Assembly (NCBI RefSeq): GCF_047276495.1
Contig: NZ_CP178543.1
Span: 5,332,001-5,396,000 of the forward strand
Length of the DNA stretch: 64,000 nucleotides
Origin: Capilliphycus salinus
GTDB taxonomy: Bacteria; Cyanobacteriota; Cyanobacteriia; Cyanobacteriales; Microcoleaceae
Direction of reading: 5' to 3'
Below the pieces are notes generated by a model. That model had not been told where the DNA came from and did no database searches. It saw only the letters and a program-made list of their open reading frames with translations. The position numbers were made by a program, and so were the translations under genes. Shown piece after piece: positions 44,013-52,733 of this stretch. The number at the start of each line of letters is the position of its first letter. Positions within the stretch are counted from its first letter, which is position 1.

Positions 44013-45803
44013 ATGTCTAAAACCAGTACAGTTAATGATACTAGGGTGGAATGGAATGCGATTAACTGGCGCAAGCTAGAGAAGCGTGTTTATAAGCTCC
44101 AAAAGCGTATCTATCAAGCCTCTAGTCGTGGTGATGTAAAAGCAGTTCGCAGACTCCAAAAAATGCTGATGAGGTCTTGGTCTGCAAGATGTCTCGCGGT
44201 GCGTAGAGTTACCCAAGATAACCAAGGGAAAAAAACTGCTGGTGTGGATGGCGTCAAATCGCTGACCCCAAAGCAAAGAGTAGCCTTAACTGGAAAACTA
44301 AAACTGGGTTCAAAGGTCAGCCCGACCCGGAGAGTTTGGATAGACAAACCGGGGAAGGATGAGAAGCGACCTTTGGGAATACCTACCATGTACGACCGCG
44401 CATTGCAGTCGCTTGTAAAAATGGCTCTAGAGCCAGAATGGGAAGCGAAATTTGAGCCTAATTCATACGGGTTCAGACCAGGACGCTCATGTCAAGATGC
44501 AACTGAAGCAATATTCAACGCAATAAAGCAGAAGCCTAAATACGTGCTAGATGCTGACATTGCTAAATGCTTCGACCGCATCGACCACAAACGACTCTTA
44601 GAAAAATTGAAGACATTCCCCACCATGCGCCGACAAATAAAAGCCTGGTTAAAAGCGGGAGTGATGGAGGGTTTTGAGTTGTTTCCAACATCTAAGGGTA
44701 CGCCACAGGGGGGGACGATTTCCCCGCTTTTAGCCAATATTGCCCTTCACGGGATGGAATATCGAATAAAAGAATATGCCGAAACGCTAAAAGGGGTAAG
44801 ACAAATAAACCGTCAAAACCTCAGCTTAATCAGATATGCCGATGACTTTGTGATTCTCCACCAAGACATAACCGTTGTCCAAAGATGTAAGGAGATTATC
44901 TCCGAGTGGTTAAACGACATGGGTTTGGAATTAAAACCAAGTAAAACAAGATTAGCCCACACACTCAATAGTTATGGGCAAGAACAACCCGGATTCAACT
45001 TTCTAGGTTTCAACATCCAACAATTCAATGTTGGTAAATGTCATTCAAAACAAGGTTTTAAAACCATCATCACCCCCAGCAAGAAAAGCATAAAGGTACA
45101 TTACGAACAAATCGCAAAAGTAATCGACTCTCACAAATCGGTTAAACAAGAAGTGCTAATACAACACTTAAATCCAATCATCCGAGGATGGAGCAATTAC
45201 TATGCGTCAGTGGTAAGCAAGGTGGCTTACTCATATATAGATAACCTCATGTACTTTAAGCTAATGTTCTGGGCAAACTACCGTCACCCTAACAAGGGTA
45301 AGAAATGGGTGGCCAATAAATATTGGCATAGAATAGGCAATGCTAATTGGGTTTTTTGCTCCATGAAGAATGGAGAAATATTAGCTCAACTACTCAACCA
45401 TAGTGCGACTCCAATAGTTCGCCATGTGAAAGTAAAAGGAAATGCCTCACCCTACGACGGGAACCTAATCTATTGGAGTTCAAGAATGGGTAAAAACCCA
45501 GAAATGCCAACAAGAGTTGCAAAGCTTTTAAAGGCACAAAAAGGAAAATGTCCCCACTGCGGATTGCACTTCCGCTCTGAAGATGTGATGGAAGTAGACC
45601 ATATCATTCCCAAGTCAAAAGGCGGACGGGATGAGTATAAAAATCTACAACTGTTACATCGACATTGCCACGACGAAAAGACACGCCTTGATGGTAGTCT
45701 AGTAGGTACTAATGACAAAGCCCAAGTCACTGAGGAGCCGGATGACGGGAAACTGTCACGTCCGGTTTTGAAGACGAGTCGGAGGGGCGACTCTCCGGCT
45801 TAG
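44013..45803 (+). CDS. ltrA: Group II intron-encoded reverse transcriptase/maturase with HNH domain
   Basis: This ~596-residue protein promotes splicing and retrohoming of its intron. It has RT0-RT7 (RPLGIPTMYDRALQSLVKMA, FEPNSYGFRPGRSCQDA, LDADIAKCFDRIDH, TPQGGTISPLLANIALHGME, LIRYADDFVILH with the YADD catalytic aspartates, NFLGF), a maturase X domain (LNPIIRGWSNYYASVV) and a C-terminal HNH endonuclease (CPHCGLHF, VDHIIPKSKGG, NLQLLHRHCHDEKT). ATG 44013 fits domain IV. The last ~23 codons are read through ribozyme domains V and VI, so the real C-terminus overlaps catalytic RNA. All catalytic residues are present; it appears active. Confidence 0.93.
   Translation: MSKTSTVNDTRVEWNAINWRKLEKRVYKLQKRIYQASSRGDVKAVRRLQKMLMRSWSARCLAVRRVTQDNQGKKTAGVDGVKSLTPKQRVALTGKLKLGSKVSPTRRVWIDKPGKDEKRPLGIPTMYDRALQSLVKMALEPEWEAKFEPNSYGFRPGRSCQDATEAIFNAIKQKPKYVLDADIAKCFDRIDHKRLLEKLKTFPTMRRQIKAWLKAGVMEGFELFPTSKGTPQGGTISPLLANIALHGMEYRIKEYAETLKGVRQINRQNLSLIRYADDFVILHQDITVVQRCKEIISEWLNDMGLELKPSKTRLAHTLNSYGQEQPGFNFLGFNIQQFNVGKCHSKQGFKTIITPSKKSIKVHYEQIAKVIDSHKSVKQEVLIQHLNPIIRGWSNYYASVVSKVAYSYIDNLMYFKLMFWANYRHPNKGKKWVANKYWHRIGNANWVFCSMKNGEILAQLLNHSATPIVRHVKVKGNASPYDGNLIYWSSRMGKNPEMPTRVAKLLKAQKGKCPHCGLHFRSEDVMEVDHIIPKSKGGRDEYKNLQLLHRHCHDEKTRLDGSLVGTNDKAQVTEEPDDGKLSRPVLKTSRRGDSPA
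45735..45768 (+). ncRNA. Group II intron domain V
   Basis: A 34-nt hairpin with stem GAGCCGGA/TCCGGTTT, an ACGG/CTGT upper stem, a GAAA loop and the AGC catalytic triad near its 5' side, the invariant catalytic element of group II introns. Confidence 0.9.
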
Positions 45804-45865
45804 TTTAATAGTCTCCCACATCGATATTTTCTGGACAGTCTTTCTAGATCGTATCGTAAGCAATA

Positions 45866-45930
45866 TTGCTACTCAGATTAAAATCTGAGTAGCAATTCCG
45901 CGCACGAATCCAGGTTTTTTAAAACCTGGA
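45866..45930 (+). mobile_element. Candidate interrupted right end of the tnpB element
   Basis: A perfect 14-bp-stem hairpin (TTGCTACTCAGATT / AATCTGAGTAGCAA, 45866-45895) is followed by a second hairpin TCCAGGTTTT-TT-AAAACCTGGA (45909-45930) and GAACTCAATGA. Two consecutive hairpins in this order resemble the scaffold stem plus end palindrome of IS605-type right ends. If so, the group II intron lies inside the element. Confidence 0.45.
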
Positions 45931-45997
45931 GAACTCAATGAAGGCTATCGCCCGAGAACCACTGACTGCTAATACCTGATAACAAACTATTAATAGA

Positions 45998-46906
45998 ATG
46001 AGAGAAAGAATTGAACGGCTCAAACAAAATCTCAGCCGGACAATTGTCGGAAAAGAGGATGCAATTCGTCTGACGCTCGTTGCTTTGCTCTCCGGAGGTC
46101 ACGCTCTGTTAGAAGATGTTCCGGGTGTGGGTAAAACTCTACTGGCCAAGTCGATCGCCCGTTCCATCGGGGGACAGTTTCAACGGATTCAATGTACGCC
46201 GGACCTGTTGCCGACGGATATCACCGGAACGAATATTTGGAATCCCAGTTCGGGGGAGTTTGAATTCTTACCGGGACCTGTTTTTACCAATATCTTGCTC
46301 ACCGATGAGATTAACCGGGCGACTCCCCGCACTCAGTCGGCGTTGTTGGAGGTGATGGAGGAACAACAGGTGACGGTTGATCGGGTTTCTCGTCGGGTTC
46401 CGCGACCTTTTTTTGTGATTGCGACTCAAAACCCGATTGAATATCAGGGAACGTTTCCCCTCCCTGAAGCCCAAATGGATCGCTTTGTGTTGTCTTTGAG
46501 TTTGGGTTATCCTTCTGAGTCGGAAGAATTGCAAATGCTGCAACAGTTTAGCAAAGGTTTAACGCCTGAGGAATTGCAGCCCTGTTTGACTCCCGAAGAA
46601 GTGTTGGAATTGCAACAGTTTTGCAGTCGGGTGCAGGTGGAAACTTCTGTTCAGCAATATATTCTGAATTTGGTCAGAACGACACGAGATCACGAAGATA
46701 TTGCTTTGGGAGTGAGTCCGCGAGGGGCGATTGCTTTGCATCGGGCGACTCAAGCTTTAGCCTTTCTCTCGGGACGTGATTATGCTTTACCCGATGATGT
46801 TAAGTTTCTCGCGCCTTACGTGCTGTCTCATCGTTTAATTGCCGTCGGAGGAAGACGAGCCAAAACGATTGTTGAACAGTTATTACATTCTGTTGCTATT
46901 CCTTAA
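45998..46906 (+). CDS. MoxR-family AAA+ ATPase
   Basis: MoxR ATPases act as chaperones that mature metal-containing or membrane complexes, usually with VWA and DUF58 partners. The 302-residue protein has Walker A LLEDVPGVGKTLLAKSIA (~37-54), Walker B NILLTDEINRATPRTQSALL, sensor 1 VIATQNPIEYQGTFPLPEAQ, the arginine-finger region MDRFVLSLS and the sensor 2 helical lid (GVSPRGAIALHRATQALA). The expected DUF58 partner is not adjacent; one is found at 61447. The mobile island ends ~65 bp upstream. Confidence 0.94.
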   Translation: MRERIERLKQNLSRTIVGKEDAIRLTLVALLSGGHALLEDVPGVGKTLLAKSIARSIGGQFQRIQCTPDLLPTDITGTNIWNPSSGEFEFLPGPVFTNILLTDEINRATPRTQSALLEVMEEQQVTVDRVSRRVPRPFFVIATQNPIEYQGTFPLPEAQMDRFVLSLSLGYPSESEELQMLQQFSKGLTPEELQPCLTPEEVLELQQFCSRVQVETSVQQYILNLVRTTRDHEDIALGVSPRGAIALHRATQALAFLSGRDYALPDDVKFLAPYVLSHRLIAVGGRRAKTIVEQLLHSVAIP

Positions 46907-47058
46907 TCTCAAAAGGATAATCAAATGTTCTGGCTGGCGATGACAAACTCTCGGTCAAAACCAGCCATAATTTTGATGCGTGTTCGGGTTGAATTCAATT
47001 AGAGATTAATTGAACTTAATCCTGTTGAACGATGCCGTCAAAGACCAGAAGTGCGAGT

Positions 47059-47469
47059 TTATGACGCTTCGAGTTCTTCTCCCGGTTCGACTTGTCTGAG
47101 ATGGATATGTTTGCGTCCTAAAGAAATTTCAAATTCATCACCCGGTTGTAGATCCATTTGTTTGGTGTAAGCGGCACCAATTAATAAATTTCCATTCGAC
47201 TGTACACTAATTCTATAGCTTGCCGAACGTCCGCCCCGTCCATTTCCCAACTGTCTACCATCTAACTCAATGCCTTCTGCATCAATCAGAGCATTGAGGA
47301 ATTTCATCATGTTAACTCGCTCAACGTTATTTTTGGTGAGGGTGTAGTAACCACATTCTCTCGCCTTCTCTTCTTTGCTGAGATGTTCGAGATCTTTAAC
47401 TTTCCTGAGTAAAGCTTCACCGGTAAGCGGTTCCGGTTGAACATCCGATTTTTTCTGTTGTTTAGCCAT
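47059..47469 (-). CDS. cyAbrB-family transcriptional regulator
   Basis: cyAbrB proteins are cyanobacterial AbrB-like regulators of nitrogen and carbon genes. The 136-residue protein shows the family pattern: LTGEALLRKVKDLEHLSKEE, ECGYYTLTKNNVERVNMMKF, GRGGRSASYRISVQSNGNLL, IGAAYTKQMDLQPGDEFEIS and LGRKHIHLRQ. The DNA-binding AbrB fold is C-terminal, unlike in Bacillus AbrB. Two paralogues (B1 and B2 types) exist in most cyanobacteria and I cannot say which this is. It is divergent from the Rrf2 gene. Confidence 0.93.
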   Translation of the reverse strand: MAKQQKKSDVQPEPLTGEALLRKVKDLEHLSKEEKARECGYYTLTKNNVERVNMMKFLNALIDAEGIELDGRQLGNGRGGRSASYRISVQSNGNLLIGAAYTKQMDLQPGDEFEISLGRKHIHLRQVEPGEELEAS

Positions 47470-47921
47470 TAATTGTTTCCTTCGACATTCGACAATAAGG
47501 TTGTGGCTTTTCTTCGGGCTGACAATTTGTCGCCCAAAGCATTAGCTAAATATGTGCTTGTGAGACTATATTACACGAATTAAGGAAATTATTCATCACT
47601 ATTTTAAATTTTTTACTAGATGTAATTTCTGTAAAGCAATTGGCTTGAACCCATAGGCATCTTCGATCCGCCCTCAAGGGTTGTGCGATCACCTGTGGGG
47701 GTGACTAAGAGAAAGGTCAACAACAGTTCGATCAAATCTATTTGCTCAACTGTCCGATCAACCTGTATATATAAAGTTACTCTGTAGGGGTTCTGATTTT
47801 CGCCGGTCTGAGATTTGATTAAGTGTTATTCCATCGAGTAAGCTAGAGTTGGTCTTCCTCGTCCGGATTGGCTTTATTGGGCTAAACTAAATGCTGAAGT
47901 TGCCGATTTTTTCATTTGAGG
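47470..47921. other. Divergent intergenic region, cyAbrB / Rrf2
   Basis: About 450 bp between two regulator genes. An AT-rich stretch follows the cyAbrB start (~47570-47640). TATATATAAAG near 47767 is promoter-like for the Rrf2 gene. No gene is seen. Confidence 0.4.
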
Positions 47922-48365
47922 ATGAAGTTAACCACTCGCGGACACTATAGTGTAAAGGCATTATTGGACTTAAGCTTACAGCAAGAGTTTGGTCCGACTT
48001 CAGTCAATGCAATTGCTCAACGACAAAACCTTCCCGCACCCTATCTAGAAAAGCTGTTGATAGAGATGCGACGGGCGGGTTTAGTCGAATCTGTTCGGGG
48101 ATCGCAAGGGGGTTATCAATTGTCAAGATCCCCGGCTCAAATTTCTTTGGGACAAATTTTAGAAGCCGTCGGAGAAAGTATTGAACCTTTACCTCGCCAT
48201 CAACCAAATGCCGAACTTGCTGAAGACTGGGTAACATTTACCTTGTGGAATCGATTGCATCAAAAGCTTAAAGAAGCCCTCTACAGCATTTCCCTTGAAG
48301 ATCTCTATTATGATGCTCGCAGTTGGCAAGCCGCTCAAGGGGAAGAAACCAGTTTTGTGGTCTAG
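47922..48365 (+). CDS. Rrf2-family transcriptional regulator without Fe-S cysteines
   Basis: The 147-residue protein begins MKLTTRGHYSVKALLDLSLQ, the Rrf2 winged-helix start, followed by AIAQRQNLPAPYLEKLLIEM, LVESVRGSQGGYQLSRSP and LGQILEAVGESIEPL. Iron-sulfur Rrf2 proteins (IscR, NsrR) carry three cysteines after this; none is present here, so it is not an Fe-S sensor of that type. ATG 47922 is preferred to a TTG at 47916. Targets are unknown. It lies ~70 bp before cbiB on the same strand. Confidence 0.9.
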   Translation: MKLTTRGHYSVKALLDLSLQQEFGPTSVNAIAQRQNLPAPYLEKLLIEMRRAGLVESVRGSQGGYQLSRSPAQISLGQILEAVGESIEPLPRHQPNAELAEDWVTFTLWNRLHQKLKEALYSISLEDLYYDARSWQAAQGEETSFVV

Positions 48366-48437
48366 GCGTATGGGTAGGTTAACCCTCAATAATCTCAACT
48401 TTTTTTGCAATTTTCCGATTCTCCCAGTCCTCTAGAA

Positions 48438-49445
48438 ATGATAGACTCAAGTTCAATTGTGACTCTGGTGATTGCGGCTTGGCTCGACTTTCTCATCGGC
48501 GATCCTTGGGGGTGGCTGCATCCTGTACAGGTGATGGGATGGGCGATTGGGCGGTATACCCGTTTAGCCTTCGCTTGGTTTAAAACCCCTCAATCTCTCA
48601 AAGTTTCTGGTATATTACTGGCAATCTTACTCATTTTTGGTAGCGGATTTACCAGTTGGTTAATTTTACAAGCCGTCAAATCGATCCCCCTTCAATTTCC
48701 CCTGCATCCAATTTTGGACATTGGGGTAGAAAGTATCATGTTAGCCAGTTGTTTTGCCCTCAGGAGTTTACGTCAGGCAGCCGAAGATGTTCTGCACCCT
48801 CTAAATAATGGTAATCTATCTTTAGCACGTCAACAGTTAAGTTTATATGTAGGTCGAGATACTCAAGATTTATCAGAGTCAGAAGTTCTCCGAGCAGTCT
48901 TAGAAACTGTAGCAGAAAACTCGACGGATGGGGTGATCGCTCCTCTATTCTATGCCTTAGTTGGTATGGCAATACCCGGAATTGGTAGTGTACCCTTTGC
49001 CTTCGCCTATAAAGCTGCTAGTACCCTCGATTCAATGGTGGGTTATAAAGAAGCTCCACTAACCGATATCGGATGGTTTAGTGCCAAATTAGAAGACATC
49101 CTAACCTGGTTGCCTTGTCGGTTGAATACCCTTTTAATTGCTCTTGTCTCGGGAAAACCTAAATTCGTTTGGACCATCTGTCAGCGGGATGCAATCTATG
49201 ACCCGAGTCCGAATGCAGGTTGGAGTGAATGCGCTTATGCCGCTACCTTAGGTGTACAGTTAGGAGGTGTGAATAAGTATAAAGGCGTTATCAAACATAA
49301 ACCCCTGTTGGGTGACTTTATTTCCCCTATTAGTCCGGCAATTGTTCGCCAAGGACTGCAACTGACTCGTCAAACTTTTTTAATGGTGTTGGGATTATTC
49401 CTTTTTGTCTATGGGGCGATCGGCTTAATTGTCAATAGACTCTAG
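48438..49445 (+). CDS. cbiB: Adenosylcobinamide-phosphate synthase CbiB/CobD
   Basis: This integral membrane enzyme attaches (R)-1-amino-2-propanol phosphate to adenosylcobyric acid in the late B12 (pseudocobalamin in cyanobacteria) pathway. From ATG 48438 it has 335 residues, normal for the family. Visible signatures: AAWLDFLIGDPWGWLHPVQV, LSLYVGRDTQDLSESEVLRA, ETVAENSTDGVIAPLFYAL, AFAYKAASTLDSMVGYK and DPSPNAGWSECAYAATLGVQ. Four to five TM segments are seen. No other cob gene is adjacent. Confidence 0.95.
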   Translation: MIDSSSIVTLVIAAWLDFLIGDPWGWLHPVQVMGWAIGRYTRLAFAWFKTPQSLKVSGILLAILLIFGSGFTSWLILQAVKSIPLQFPLHPILDIGVESIMLASCFALRSLRQAAEDVLHPLNNGNLSLARQQLSLYVGRDTQDLSESEVLRAVLETVAENSTDGVIAPLFYALVGMAIPGIGSVPFAFAYKAASTLDSMVGYKEAPLTDIGWFSAKLEDILTWLPCRLNTLLIALVSGKPKFVWTICQRDAIYDPSPNAGWSECAYAATLGVQLGGVNKYKGVIKHKPLLGDFISPISPAIVRQGLQLTRQTFLMVLGLFLFVYGAIGLIVNRL

Positions 49446-49625
49446 CAACCCTCAAAAATTGCGATCGCGGATTTATCTCTGCAAAAATCCTATTTTGTCC
49501 CGCTCAAACTCCCCAAATCGATAAAATACAACTCCGGCTAAAGCGATCGCGATCGCAGGCATCAAAACATCTTCCCCGAGAGACTTTCCGGCTTAAACTA
49601 ACCACCGATCATACAACATCTTTCT

Positions 49626-50159
49626 ATGAGCAAAATTGTTGAAATCCTTTCTAATGAAGAACTCCGACGAACCCTAAATCGTTTGGCCTCAGAAATTGTT
49701 GAAAGAGCGGGGGATCTTTCTCACCTGGTTTTACTGGGAATTCATACCAGAGGCGTACCCTTAGCCCAAAGACTCACCCATCAAATCGAAATTCTCGAAC
49801 AAGTCACCATTCCCGTCGGCGCGATCGATATTACCTTTTTTCGAGACGATTTAGATAAAGTCGGAATGCGAACCCCCGCCAAAACTCAAATCCCCTTTGA
49901 TTTAACGGGTAAATTCGTGGTATTAGTCGATGATGTTATTTACAGTGGACGCACCATCAGAGCCGCTTTAAACGCCGTTAACGAGTACGGACGCCCGGAA
50001 ACCATCGCCCTCGCCGTTTTGGTTGATCGCGGCCACCGTCAGCTTCCCATTCATCCCAATTTTGTCGGGAAAGAACTCCCCACCGCCCGGGAAGAACAAG
50101 TTAAAGTCTATCTCGAAGAAATTGACGGACAAGATCGAGTTGAACTTCTATGTCCTTAA
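49626..50159 (+). CDS. pyrR: PyrR bifunctional pyrimidine regulator / uracil phosphoribosyltransferase
   Basis: PyrR binds UMP and attenuates pyr mRNA in Gram-positives, and has weak uracil phosphoribosyltransferase activity. The 177-residue protein has the PRTase motif FVVLVDDVIYSGRTIRAAL (~98-116), the LLGIHTRGVPLAQRL loop, the DITFFRDDL segment and LVDRGHRQLPI. Cyanobacteria usually lack PyrR-attenuated pyr operons, and no pyr gene lies nearby, so salvage of uracil may be its main task here (inference). Its upstream region has several GCGATCGC sites. Confidence 0.95.
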   Translation: MSKIVEILSNEELRRTLNRLASEIVERAGDLSHLVLLGIHTRGVPLAQRLTHQIEILEQVTIPVGAIDITFFRDDLDKVGMRTPAKTQIPFDLTGKFVVLVDDVIYSGRTIRAALNAVNEYGRPETIALAVLVDRGHRQLPIHPNFVGKELPTAREEQVKVYLEEIDGQDRVELLCP

Positions 50160-50182
50160 CCGATGTTGGCTGTCGGGTATCG

Positions 50183-50260
50183 TGTAGGGGCGGGTTCTCC
50201 ATTAATCTATAATTTCCCACAGATAACTGATATCAAATCTGGTTGTATATTCAACGAATA
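50183..50260. repeat. GGGGCGGGTT repeat, half copy
   Basis: TGTAGGGGCGGGTTCTCC begins the left arm and ACTGATATCAAATCTGGTTG resembles the end sequence of the elements at 24697 and 30941, but the usual AAACCCGCCCC right arm is missing. Confidence 0.6.
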
Positions 50261-50414
50261 ACAGACACCTGACCCGTACCGCAGACCCTGAACAGGCTTC
50301 GGTCGAACCCCGCTACTCCCAACACCGAATAGCCAGAGCATTGACTATTGATCAGCAGATCATTTATAATTTGGCTATACATTTTCAAAACTATTGCGTT
50401 CCCCTTTTAGTTCT

Positions 50415-50834
50415 ATGGTAGTCTGTACAACTGAAGCAGCCCGTATTTTAAAAATCTCTACCGCTCGTCTGCGAGTTCTCCTAAGCGAAGGCCGAGTCGA
50501 AGGTGCCTATAAGAGCGGGAAAATGTGGCTCATTCCCCTCGTTAAGGGCGAACCCATAATTGAGCGAGGGAAAAGAGGTCCGGCTCCCCGTTGGTGTAAT
50601 CTCAAAAAGCGTGCAAAAAAGATTGTTCACGTTAATTCTCAAAGAATTCGGCAAAATCAAAAACACCAGGAACAACTTCCCGTGATTACCGTCAAAACGG
50701 GTCAGACCAATACTTATGGGCATATTGTCGAAATACCGGGAGGATGTCGTGTTGTCTATCGTCCCAATAAACCTCTCCCTTGTGGTGCGAGGGTTTGGAT
50801 TGAAACCTTTTATGATGTTAATGTCGTCGGTTAG
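50415..50834 (+). CDS. Excisionase-like helix-turn-helix protein
   Basis: From ATG 50415 the protein has ~139 residues. Residues 1-55 fit an excisionase/MerR-like winged HTH: VVCTTEAARILKISTARLRV, LLSEGRVEGAYKSGKMWLIP. A basic linker (KRGPAPRWCNLKKRAKKIVH) and a ~60-residue beta-rich end (HIVEIPGGCRVVYRPNKPLP, ARVWIETFYDVNVV) follow. The HTH suggests DNA binding; the C-terminal domain is unknown to me. It sits between repeat clusters, near no integrase, so a phage or mobile origin is possible but not shown. An upstream TTG at 50394 is a less likely start. Confidence 0.75.
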   Translation: MVVCTTEAARILKISTARLRVLLSEGRVEGAYKSGKMWLIPLVKGEPIIERGKRGPAPRWCNLKKRAKKIVHVNSQRIRQNQKHQEQLPVITVKTGQTNTYGHIVEIPGGCRVVYRPNKPLPCGARVWIETFYDVNVVG

Positions 50835-50885
50835 TCAAAATCTCCCGATCTCTCCACACTTTTATGATAAGTATTCAACCGGACT

Positions 50886-51142
50886 TGATATGATATAAAC
50901 CCGCCCGGTCGGATGTAGGGGCGCGCCTCTGTAAAAATTGATCATTTCCCACAGATCACCTCACTAAACCCGCCCCGGTATTGTCTAGGGGCAGGTTGAT
51001 CTAAGTTATTATTTCTCAGTTAGATAGCTTGAGGCTGAGGGACGCTCCTACAACAGGGGTTTTCAGGTGACTCAAAAGGGGCGGATTTATAGAAGTTGTT
51101 GGTGGGAAAACAGACATCTTAGCCGAGGCGCGCCCCTACAAC
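50886..51142. repeat. Cluster of three to four GGGGCGGGTT-type palindromic repeats
   Basis: Copies at about 50914-50977, 50984-51053 and 51077-51141, plus a right arm ATGATATAAACCCGCCC at 50888-50904, lie in tandem in the gap before the isomerase gene. Arms vary (GGGGCGCGCC, GGGGCAGG, GGGGCGGA). This is the densest cluster in the window; no gene is in it. Confidence 0.75.
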
Positions 51143-51210
51143 ACTGGTCAGTAGTTACGGGTGACTGTAAACTGTAGAAATCGATTCTCGTTTGGTACAG
51201 AACTCCCAGA

Positions 51211-52287
51211 ATGTCCTCACAAATTACTCCCCGCTCTGAAATTTCCGACTCCATCAACGCCTCGGATCAAACCCAGACTCGCAAAGCCGATCACTTGCGG
51301 ATTTGTTTGGATGAAGATGTACAATTTCGACAACAAACCAATGGACTCGATCGCTATCGTTTTACTCACTGCTGTTTACCGGAATTAAACCGCAACGACA
51401 TCGATCTTACAACTGTTTTTTTGGGTAAAAAATTGGGGGCGCCGCTGTTAATCTCATCGATGACCGGAGGAACCGCCCAAGCTAAAATGATTAACCAACG
51501 CCTCGCGATCGCCGCCCAACATTTTAACATTGCAATGGGGGTCGGTTCTCAACGGGTAGCCGTAGAAAATCCCGAAGTTGCCGATACTTTTGCCGTGCGA
51601 AATTTGGCACCGGATATTTTATTATTTGCCAATTTGGGCGCCGTTCAACTTAACTATAATTATGGTTTAGAACAATGTCAGCGAGTGATCGATATTTTAG
51701 AAGCCGATGCTTTGATTTTACATCTCAATCCTCTGCAAGAATGTATTCAAACTGAAGGCGATACTAACTTTCGCGGACTGCTTGACAAAATCAATATTTT
51801 ATGCAATAAATTACCCATTCCCGTGATTGCTAAAGAAGTCGGAAATGGCATCTCGGCAACGATGGCAACCCGGCTTTTAGAAGCGGGTATAACGGCGATT
51901 GATGTGGCGGGAGCGGGGGGGACTTCTTGGGCGAAAATCGAGGGCGAACGGGCAACAGACCCCCGCCAAAGACGCCTCGGACAAACGTTTGCAGATTGGG
52001 GTTTACCAACGGCCGAATGTATTGCTCGAATTCGCACAATTGATGCTAATGTACCCTTGATTGCTTCGGGAGGACTTCGCAACGGTTTGGAAGTTGCAAA
52101 AGCGATCGCATTGGGTGCCGATTTGGCGGGGTTGGCTTTTCCGTTTTTACAAGCCGCAGCCGAATCTCAAGAGGCGGTTTCTACGCTGGTTGATATTCTG
52201 AAAGCGGAAATTTCAACGGTTCTTTTTTGTACCGGAAATCGCACGTTAACTGAGTTGAAACAGTCGGGAGTTTTAGAACAAATTTGA
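51211..52287 (+). CDS. fni: Type 2 isopentenyl-diphosphate delta-isomerase
   Basis: This FMN- and NADPH-dependent enzyme interconverts IPP and DMAPP for carotenoid, phytol and quinone synthesis. The 358-residue TIM barrel shows RKADHLRICLDEDVQF, PLLISSMTGGTAQAKMINQR, MGVGSQRVAVENPE, NLGAVQLNYNYG, LILHLNPLQECIQTEGDTNF, VIAKEVGNGIS, GAGGTSWAKIEGERA and ASGGLRNGLEVAKAIALGAD, which together cover the flavin and diphosphate sites. Length is normal. It starts at ATG 51211 after a repeat cluster. Confidence 0.95.
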   Translation: MSSQITPRSEISDSINASDQTQTRKADHLRICLDEDVQFRQQTNGLDRYRFTHCCLPELNRNDIDLTTVFLGKKLGAPLLISSMTGGTAQAKMINQRLAIAAQHFNIAMGVGSQRVAVENPEVADTFAVRNLAPDILLFANLGAVQLNYNYGLEQCQRVIDILEADALILHLNPLQECIQTEGDTNFRGLLDKINILCNKLPIPVIAKEVGNGISATMATRLLEAGITAIDVAGAGGTSWAKIEGERATDPRQRRLGQTFADWGLPTAECIARIRTIDANVPLIASGGLRNGLEVAKAIALGADLAGLAFPFLQAAAESQEAVSTLVDILKAEISTVLFCTGNRTLTELKQSGVLEQI

Positions 52288-52733
52288 GGTTAAAATTAGG
52301 GGCTGTTGTTTGGCGACCGCCCCAAAATATTAAACGTTCGTAGTAGGGCTTTAGCCCCTAATTCTCAAGGTTAAAAAAGATATTAAAATTTATAGCGCGA
52401 AGCGCAGGGAACGGGCAACAGGCAACAGGAAGTTAAAAACCTCTCTCAGTAAAGGTTTGAGAGTTGATCAGTTTCATCAATTTGTCAATACACGACTTGC
52501 GACCTGCTAGAACTTAAAAAAAGCCGAAAGATTCTGAAGATTTAAGATAAAATTAAGCATTGATCGCGATCGCGGTCATCTCAAATCCCTTCAATTGTCA
52601 ATCCCCCGAATCAGCGAAGCAGCAGACCGAACACATCAGGGAACGGGTAAGCTATGATTAAAACATCTGTAATGATCAAGTTCTACAATTTATCCCTTTT
52701 AAACTCCTCCACTCAGTTCGGTTAAACTGACTA
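52288..52733. other. Intergenic region, IPP isomerase / sppA
   Basis: About 450 bp. There are GGCAACA heptamer units (~52407-52425), TGATCGCGATCGCGG (~52560) and an AT-rich stretch before sppA. No gene or clear promoter is seen. Confidence 0.4.

Larger units (their letters stand above)
43450..45809 (+). mobile_element. Group II intron with encoded RT/maturase
   Basis: The ribozyme surrounds the RT gene. Domain V is clear: 34 nt at 45735-45768 (GAGCCGGA ... TCCGGTTT, GAAA-tetraloop, AGC triad), followed by a domain VI hairpin and a 3' end near 45809 (TTAGTTTAAT). Domains I-III occupy ~43450-44010, with structured segments such as GGTGCAACGGTGACAGCATC and AAAGGCTGAAAGGCTGG. The 5' splice site is uncertain: GTGCAAG at 43504 or GTGTTAG at 43448 both fit a GUG-type start. 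The intron is inserted just after tnpB rather than in a host gene. Confidence 0.85.
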
